Assembly (NCBI GenBank): GCA_014084085.1
Contig: NPFB01000016.1
Coordinates: 241,699-305,698 of the forward strand
Direction of reading: 5' to 3'
Length of the DNA stretch: 64,000 nucleotides
From: Hondaea fermentalgiana
Lineage: Eukaryota; Sar; Bigyra; Thraustochytrida; Thraustochytriidae
Below the pieces are notes generated by a model, which had not been told where the DNA came from, ran no database searches, and saw nothing but the letters and a program-made list of their open reading frames with translations. A program made the translations under genes and the position numbers. Position 1 is the first letter of the stretch, and each line of letters opens with the position of its first letter. This document shows positions 58,178-64,000 of the stretch, piece by piece.

Positions 58178-59440
58178 ATGGCGAGCGAGGGCGTGCAGGG
58201 CGACGCCACGGCGGGGTTCAAGTGCTTCACGGCGCCCGGCGTGGTCTTTGCGACGCGCGAGGAGCTCCATGCGCACTACAAGTCCGAGTGGCACAGGTAC
58301 AACCTCAAGCGCAAGGTGGCGCAGCTGCCGCCCATCCCCAAGGAGATGTTTGACAAGCTGCAGCTCATCGCGGCGGAGCGCGAGCGTCAGAAGAATCTTG
58401 ACGTGAAAAAGTTGGACCACGTGAAGAAGTCCAAGCGCGGGGCTGCAGAGAGCGTCGCTTCCGCGTCCACTGCGGCCGGAGCGACCGCCGCGGGCGGCGA
58501 GGACGAGGAAGACGCGCAGGTCGAGCTGCAAAACCCATACGAAGTCGACGAGGAGCAACTGCGACGCAAGGTCGACCCTTGCGAGTGCTTTATTGATGGA
58601 CACATGAGCGAGGACCTCGAGGGAACGCTTGCATACATGCATAAAAAGTACGGCTTCTACATTCCCGACGCCGAGTACGTGTGCGACTGGCAAGGTTTGT
58701 ACAAGTACTGCTCGCAAAAGGTGCGCGCTGGCAAGCTCTGCTTGTACTGCGACCGTCCCTTCAAGTCGGGCCAAGCCGCCATCCAGCACATTGTTGACAA
58801 GGGCCACTGCAAGTTGCCCTGGGAATCGGACGAGGACCTCGAAGAGTACGAGGACTTTTATGACTTTACCGCTCTTAATGACACGGATGAGGAGGGTGAT
58901 GAAGACGAGGACGACAACGAGGACGACGACGATGAGATGGCAGACGCTGATGCGGACGAGACGACCGAGACGGACGCCGCTGACACGCCACGTGAGGACG
59001 CTAAAAAGAGCGCAAGCAGTAGCAGCAAGCCTAAAAGTCGCCGTACGCGCATCAAGCACGAGCTTCTCGACAACGGCGAAATCGCGATCATTAACGAAGA
59101 CACTGGCGAGAGACGAGTCATGGGCCATCGTGACTACAAGTGGATCTACAAGCAACGCTTCCAACCCGAGGAGACGCGACCAGCATTGCTGGCCGCCAGC
59201 AAGGAGCGTCTTTTGCTCGCCTATAAGAAGGCTGGCGTCGACTCGTCCACGGTCGCTCATCCTGCCTTTAATGGCCAGCGCCCACCCTGGCTCGACCGTA
59301 AGATGGCCAAGAAGCAGCAGACTGATTTGCGACGCAAGGCCAAGCACGAGCTTGGTTACGGCCTGCAGCAGAACTTGCTTACCAAGAATCGTGTTCACAC
59401 CAAGAAGCAGATGGGTGCCGGTCATGGTGTTCATGGATAA
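58178..59440 (+). CDS. REI1/ZNF622-like 60S biogenesis factor with degenerate zinc fingers (420 aa)
   Basis: This is a homologue of REI1/ZNF622, the cytoplasmic factor that helps release ARX1 from pre-60S ribosomes. The hallmark HYKSEWHRYNLKRKVAQLPP (about residues 33-52) and the later YCSQKVRAGKLCLYCDRPFK then HCKLPWESD with EDFYDF match the family strongly; the C-terminal GHRDYKWIYKQRF also fits. The zinc fingers are unusual. Finger 1 keeps Cys16 but lacks the second Cys (KCFTAPGVVF). Finger 2 of animal and yeast proteins is absent. The third region (PCECFIDGHMSEDLEGTLAYMHKKYGFYIPD split as in the family) has lost the two conserved His. Only the last finger is intact. Acidic linkers are at about residues 108-120 and 230-265. 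Confidence 0.85.
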   Translation: MASEGVQGDATAGFKCFTAPGVVFATREELHAHYKSEWHRYNLKRKVAQLPPIPKEMFDKLQLIAAERERQKNLDVKKLDHVKKSKRGAAESVASASTAAGATAAGGEDEEDAQVELQNPYEVDEEQLRRKVDPCECFIDGHMSEDLEGTLAYMHKKYGFYIPDAEYVCDWQGLYKYCSQKVRAGKLCLYCDRPFKSGQAAIQHIVDKGHCKLPWESDEDLEEYEDFYDFTALNDTDEEGDEDEDDNEDDDDEMADADADETTETDAADTPREDAKKSASSSSKPKSRRTRIKHELLDNGEIAIINEDTGERRVMGHRDYKWIYKQRFQPEETRPALLAASKERLLLAYKKAGVDSSTVAHPAFNGQRPPWLDRKMAKKQQTDLRRKAKHELGYGLQQNLLTKNRVHTKKQMGAGHGVHG

Positions 59441-60026
59441 TTTCGATCTCGCTGGCGATCTTTGTTCTTCTCTGAATCAAAATTTTGCTTTGTTTTTGCC
59501 TACTCAAATTTCAACATAATTCCACCCTTAATTCCACCCTTGTGGTTTGCCCTGCATCTATCTCTACCCTTTCCTGCCTCGCTCCCAGTCACTGTCAGTC
59601 ACCCAGCGACCACGTGAGTGAGGCTCCCCCTCCCGACCGCATCTCCGCATCGTCTCAAGCGCGATTCCCCTCTCGCGCGCCGCAGCCCGCGTGCATTCTG
59701 TCTTCCGGTCCCTCGCATGCCGCATGCCCCTGCCAGCCAGGTGCCCGGCCGCCTTCATGCCAGGCTTACTCCCGCTTCTCGTTCTCTCTCCCAAGTCCAG
59801 TCCCTTACTAACTCAGGCCTAGCACGACCGTGCTCAGTCAGTCAATCCGATCCGGGCTTCGGTCCTACGAGGCCCTCCCTCTACAGACCGACCCCGCGCC
59901 GGCAGCTCGGGCGGCAGAGGGGAATCATACGCAGCCGCGACCCGCCGTCGGCGCGAGCAGGCGCGGCAGAGGGCGGCAGACCCGCAAGCGACGCCGGGCG
60001 AGCGAGCGAGGGAGTCGGAGAAGACG
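59441..60026. other. Intergenic region, ZNF622-like / VWA8
   Basis: No gene is supported. AGGCCTA at 59815-59821 and (GAGC)n-type sequence near 60000-60010 are present. The T/C-rich stretch at about 59540-59650 and a purine/GC-rich leader precede the VWA8 start. Confidence 0.4.
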
Positions 60027-63000
60027 ATGGAGTCGGAGAAGACGGTGGCGTCGAGGCGCGTGGGGCGGCTCGTGGCCCACCTGCGCGTGGACGATGTGCC
60101 GGCGTACGCCGGGGTCTTGGGCATCGAGCGCGTGCTGACCGGCGCAGGCAAGGCGGCGGTGCGCATTGGGGATGTGAGCATGGACCTCGTGCCGCCCCCA
60201 GAGGGACTCGAGACCCTCGTGCCCGTGGGATACCTGGACCCGGCCGGCGAGCCCCAGGACGTACTGCGCATCCTGCGGTTCATGATGCAAAAGGACACCC
60301 TGGGCCAGGACGTCTACTTGATCGGACCTCCCGGACCCCTGCGGCGCAACATCGTCTTCAAGTACTGCGAGCTGGTGCAGCGCCCTGTCGAGTACGTCTC
60401 GCTCTCACAAGACACCACCGAGAGCGACCTCAAGCAACGTCGCGAAATCAACAACGGCACGGCCCGCTACGTGGACTGCGCCGCGGTCCGGGCTGCCAAA
60501 GCTGGCAGCATGCTCGTGCTTGACGGCATTGAAAAGGCCGAGAGAAACGTCATGCCGCTCCTCAATAACCTTCTCGAGAACCGCGAGATGAACTGCGAGG
60601 ACTCAACCTTTCTCGTCAGCCCAAAGCGCTACGACGCTCTCGTCGCGGAGCACACGCCTCAGGAAATGGCGCAGTGGAAACTCATCCGTACGTCGGACCG
60701 GTTTCGTGTCATAGCTCTTGGCGTTCCCATCCCGCGGTACCCGGGAAGCGCGCTCGACCCGCCCTTTCGCTCACGCTTCCAGGCCCGAGATGTCCCGTCG
60801 CTGCGACCCACGCAGCAACTTGAAGAGATCGAGTTGCGCGCCACAGAATCCTCGGACCCTCTTGTCGTGAGGCAAATCATCCAGGCCTCTGCTGTCCTCA
60901 GCGACTTGCGGCACTCGGAAGGTGGTGCCGCCTCCACGGCCGTCCCAGAGTTCCCGCAGGGCTATGAGTCCACGGTGGGTATTCTCCTCGAGTACTTTCC
61001 ACACCTTTCTCCTCGCGCTCTGGCAGACTTTGTCTATCCCTTTCCTGCCTTGCTCGAGGGATCCACGGACGAGCGCGGCAACATGATTGACAAAGTCTTG
61101 TACCGCTTTGCGCTCAATCGTCGGGCTGTCTTTGTGCCAGGTCTGGTGAAAAGCGATCTCGTCATTGCAAACGGCAACGAATCGAGTCAGTCTGGCGGCA
61201 CGCCGAACCCGCCCGATGCCGAGGATGCGCTCGCGTCCTCTGTCATGTGCGAATACTCTGTAAGCGAGGTCACGGCCTTTGGCACATCGCACCAGGCACG
61301 TGTCCGCTTCCGGCTTGAGCCTCTCAACAGGTACTCGCACGAGTACCTTCACTCTATGAAGGAGAACGATACCATCGTCACCGTCAGCGCAGGTACTCTA
61401 GCGCCCGCCACGAGCGTACCGGGCATGGTGGAGACGCGCACGAACATGGCGCAATTTTCTCGCATGGTCCAGGCCCACGCTGTCGGCGATTTCTGCCTGC
61501 TTGGTGAAAAGGGTGGCGGAAAGTCTGCACTCGTGCACTACTTTGCCCGCCGTCTCGGCTATGAAGTTGAACACATCCCCCTGTACAAGGACATTACTGC
61601 GCGAGGGCTTTTGCAGCGCCGTACGACGCGTCCCAACGGTGACACGGACTGGGAGGACTCGAGTCTTGTTGTGGCCGCGCTCACCGGTCGCATCGCCATC
61701 CTCGACGGCGTCGAGCAGATGATTCCGGGCACCCTTGCCTCGCTGCAGCTTCTCGTCAGCGATCGGGAGGCGCGCTTGCCGAACGGAGTGCGACTTATCA
61801 GCGCAGAGCGCTTTGAAATGCTCCAGGACGAGCACGGTCTCTCGCGCGCCGAGCTCGAGGCGCAGGGCGTGCTGCCTATTCATCCTGCCTTTCGCATTAT
61901 CGCGCTCGCGCGCCCAACGGGCGTCAAGGGCGGCGGGTCCCCAACCGGCACGTGGCGAGATTGGCTCGGTTCCGAGGTGCAAAGCATGTTTTCCTTTGTC
62001 TTTGTCGACCCGGTGGAGCCCGAGGAGCAAAAGTTTATTCTTCGCACGCTCGCCCCTCGCGTCCCTGTCACCGAGCTGGACCATCTCATGGGCTTTGCCA
62101 AGACGTTGCGCAAGGCTGTGGCCTCGGATGAGATGCTCACGCCTCTACTCACAGCAGTCTCGCTGCGTTCAATGATCCGCATCTGCCGACGCATTGCCGT
62201 CGATGTGCAGCAGCATGGTGACGGGGACGCGAGCGCGGCGCTCCATGATGCCGTCTTGCGCGCCTCTTTATCCCGCTTCTTGCCGCCCATTGTACTCGAG
62301 ACCTTGCTGGCGCAGCTCAAGGCTGCTGCAATTCTCCCCACCAAGGGCGCCGGCGGGGACCTCGATCATCTGCTTTCGATTGAAGTTGTAGAGGGCGACC
62401 GCGCGCAAGCCTTGCGCAAGGATGCCCGTGCTGTTGGCGTTCTCAAGATCGGCAATGTGACGGTCGACATTCTTCCGCCCAAGGACCCGCTTCTTATTCC
62501 AGATATCCTCTTTTACGATAACCCTCGTCAAGCGCTTTCGATGCGCGAAATGGTCAAGGACTGGACCTCGGGTCAGCACCTGCTGCTCATTGGTAACCAG
62601 GGTGTCGGCAAAAACAAGCTGGCGGACCGCATGCTGCAGCTTCTTCGTCTGCCCCGCGAGTACATTCAGCTTCATCGCGACACGACCGTGCAGAACCTTA
62701 CGAGCAACCCAACGATTGTAGACGGCGTCCTCCAGTACGAAGATTCGCCGCTTGTTCGCGCCGCACGCGAAGGCCGCGTGCTTGTGGTCGACGAGGCTGA
62801 CAAGGCGCCCACTCACGTGACAGCCATTCTCAAGGCTCTCGTCGAGGATCGCTCCATGCTGCTCGCAGACGGCCGGCGCATTCTCGACCCTGAGGACGTC
62901 GTTCCCGGCACCGAGGACCGCGTTATCCCGCTGCATCCCGAGTTCCGGCTCATTGCGCTCGCAAACCGCCCGGGCTTTCCCTTTCACGGCAACGACTTTT

Positions 63001-64000
63001 TCCGCGAGGTGGGCGATGTCTTTTCGTGCCATGCCATTGACAATCCGGATGCAAACTCGGAAATGTACTTGCTCAAACAGTATGGCCCGGACGTTCCCGA
63101 GGACACCTTGCGCAAGTTGATCGCGGCGTTTGATGAGCTCCGAGGCATGTCCGACGAGGGCCAGCTTTCGTACCCGTACTCGACGCGCGAGCTGACCGCT
63201 GTTGTCAAGCACATGCAACGCTTCCCGAACGACGGCGTTGATCGTATCCTGCGCAATGTCTTTGACTTTGACAACTACAGTCATGAGGAGAAAACGCTAC
63301 TCGTCGAGGTCTTTGCCAAGCATGGTGTCCCGTTCTCGATCGGAGCTTCCAGCTTTCACGTAAGCACGGGGCGCACGCGCACACTGCCGCCGCCCAAGCT
63401 GATTGAGCAGTGGTCTGTAGCAAACACAAGCAGCGGCGATGGCATGCGCTCTGCCTCGCACGACCTCATCAAGCTCAATGCCTTTGTGTCGCCCACTAGC
63501 GAGATCATTCGTATGAACCTGTCCAAGAAATCGGAAGACTGGCCTCTCAAGCCTGCATACATGGAGACCACCCTTGCGCGGAACGAAAGGAGCTCCGTAG
63601 TCTTTACTGAAGAGCTCTACTCGTTTGCACTGCCGCAGGGCCTCATTCTCGGCGTCACAACGCTTGCGGACGGCACCATTGTGGCGCTGGCGCGTAGCCA
63701 CAGCTTTATGATGTATGTCATTGACCCGGCGCAGCAGCATTGCTCTGTGCACGACTTGCACTCATCGACGCCTGCCGACGGTGTCTACCGTATCGCGCCG
63801 ACTGCCGCGAACGTGTTTGCGCTTGGCGGCGAGGGCCGTCGCGTCCTCGTGCAGAATCCCCAGAATGGCAACATGCTCGTGGTGGATTTGGACACTTTGA
63901 GCTTTCGCTTCGTGGACCTCCCGCCCGGCGCGGCACGCAAAGGCCCCAAGGTTCAGATCGTGCAGTGCCCTGCCCCGCACCAAACGCGCTTTCTCATGTA
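60027..64000 (+). CDS. VWA8: VWA8-like AAA+ ATPase, N-terminal 1324 residues (partial, runs off the window)
   Basis: This is a dynein-related, multi-AAA+ protein of the mitochondrial matrix. The frame from ATG 60027 stays open to the window's last base, so the C-terminus and its von Willebrand A domain are not visible. An exact match to animal VWA8 runs through IGDVSMDLVPPP, LGQDVYLIGPPGPLRRNIVF and QDTTESDLKQRREI. A first, modified P-loop (GPPGPLRR, about residue 100) lacks a Lys; the second is GEKGGGKS (493-500); the third is GNQGVGKN (856-863), followed by LVVDEADKAP and LANRPGFPFHGNDFF. A short basic N-terminus (ASRRVGRLVAHLR) could serve in targeting. VWA8 in animals is of about 1,900 residues, so roughly a third is missing here. 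Confidence 0.93.
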   Translation, partial: MESEKTVASRRVGRLVAHLRVDDVPAYAGVLGIERVLTGAGKAAVRIGDVSMDLVPPPEGLETLVPVGYLDPAGEPQDVLRILRFMMQKDTLGQDVYLIGPPGPLRRNIVFKYCELVQRPVEYVSLSQDTTESDLKQRREINNGTARYVDCAAVRAAKAGSMLVLDGIEKAERNVMPLLNNLLENREMNCEDSTFLVSPKRYDALVAEHTPQEMAQWKLIRTSDRFRVIALGVPIPRYPGSALDPPFRSRFQARDVPSLRPTQQLEEIELRATESSDPLVVRQIIQASAVLSDLRHSEGGAASTAVPEFPQGYESTVGILLEYFPHLSPRALADFVYPFPALLEGSTDERGNMIDKVLYRFALNRRAVFVPGLVKSDLVIANGNESSQSGGTPNPPDAEDALASSVMCEYSVSEVTAFGTSHQARVRFRLEPLNRYSHEYLHSMKENDTIVTVSAGTLAPATSVPGMVETRTNMAQFSRMVQAHAVGDFCLLGEKGGGKSALVHYFARRLGYEVEHIPLYKDITARGLLQRRTTRPNGDTDWEDSSLVVAALTGRIAILDGVEQMIPGTLASLQLLVSDREARLPNGVRLISAERFEMLQDEHGLSRAELEAQGVLPIHPAFRIIALARPTGVKGGGSPTGTWRDWLGSEVQSMFSFVFVDPVEPEEQKFILRTLAPRVPVTELDHLMGFAKTLRKAVASDEMLTPLLTAVSLRSMIRICRRIAVDVQQHGDGDASAALHDAVLRASLSRFLPPIVLETLLAQLKAAAILPTKGAGGDLDHLLSIEVVEGDRAQALRKDARAVGVLKIGNVTVDILPPKDPLLIPDILFYDNPRQALSMREMVKDWTSGQHLLLIGNQGVGKNKLADRMLQLLRLPREYIQLHRDTTVQNLTSNPTIVDGVLQYEDSPLVRAAREGRVLVVDEADKAPTHVTAILKALVEDRSMLLADGRRILDPEDVVPGTEDRVIPLHPEFRLIALANRPGFPFHGNDFFREVGDVFSCHAIDNPDANSEMYLLKQYGPDVPEDTLRKLIAAFDELRGMSDEGQLSYPYSTRELTAVVKHMQRFPNDGVDRILRNVFDFDNYSHEEKTLLVEVFAKHGVPFSIGASSFHVSTGRTRTLPPPKLIEQWSVANTSSGDGMRSASHDLIKLNAFVSPTSEIIRMNLSKKSEDWPLKPAYMETTLARNERSSVVFTEELYSFALPQGLILGVTTLADGTIVALARSHSFMMYVIDPAQQHCSVHDLHSSTPADGVYRIAPTAANVFALGGEGRRVLVQNPQNGNMLVVDLDTLSFRFVDLPPGAARKGPKVQIVQCPAPHQTRFLM

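Noticed and set aside
59618..60523. A 301-codon plus frame overlapping the start of VWA8
   Set aside because: It is an out-of-frame reading of the VWA8 coding region and its GC-rich leader; VWA8 in the other frame has clear family identity.

Overview
This window looks like nuclear DNA of a gene-dense, GC-rich, intron-poor microbial eukaryote. Only two spliceosomal introns can be supported. The genes use the standard code (TAA, TAG and TGA all serve as stops), and one uninterrupted frame runs for about 4,170 codons. Gene content (MLO-like protein, SZT2, VWA8, metaxin, CASP golgin, REV3) and the compact intron-poor style fit a stramenopile of thraustochytrid type. That assignment is inference, because no marker gene is present.

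Layout, left to right: a divergent G-protein alpha subunit (-); CDP-diacylglycerol synthase (+, one intron); a metaxin-like outer mitochondrial membrane protein (-); a Tim17/22/23-like protein (+); a protein with a canonical eIF4E-binding motif (-); a COA7-like Sel1-repeat protein (-); a type II membrane protein, probably a Golgi glycosyltransferase (+); an ALG5-like protein with lost catalytic residues (+); CASP golgin (-) back to back with REV3, the DNA polymerase zeta catalytic subunit (+); an NDK-like mitochondrial protein (+); a TAPL-type ABC half transporter (+); an MLO-like membrane protein carrying a C-terminal UBZ-like zinc finger (-); a 12.5-kb SZT2 (KICSTOR) gene (+); a membrane RING-H2 protein (-); PA2G4/EBP1 (+, one intron); GPATCH4-like (-); a FAM210-like mitochondrial protein (-); MFSD5-like transporter (-) divergent from RINT1 (+); a degenerate REI1/ZNF622-like ribosome-biogenesis factor (+); and VWA8 (+), which runs off the right edge.

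The genes are housekeeping and do not form one pathway. Loose themes are mitochondrial biogenesis (metaxin, Tim17-like, COA7, NDK-like, FAM210-like, VWA8), Golgi/ER trafficking and glycosylation (CASP, RINT1, the two GT-like proteins, CDS1), and ribosome or translation control (PA2G4, ZNF622-like, GPATCH4-like, eIF4E-binding protein, SZT2 upstream of TOR). Intergenic DNA is marked by tetra- and pentanucleotide microsatellites close to start codons and by a recurrent 8-bp palindrome TAGGCCTA.

I saw no tRNA, rRNA, transposon, CRISPR array or viral gene. No obvious new multi-gene system is present. The most promising oddities are the ALG5-like pseudoenzyme, the MLO-UBZ fusion, the zinc-finger-depleted ZNF622 homologue, the SZT2 gene, and an imperfect tandem duplication in the RING/PA2G4 intergenic region.
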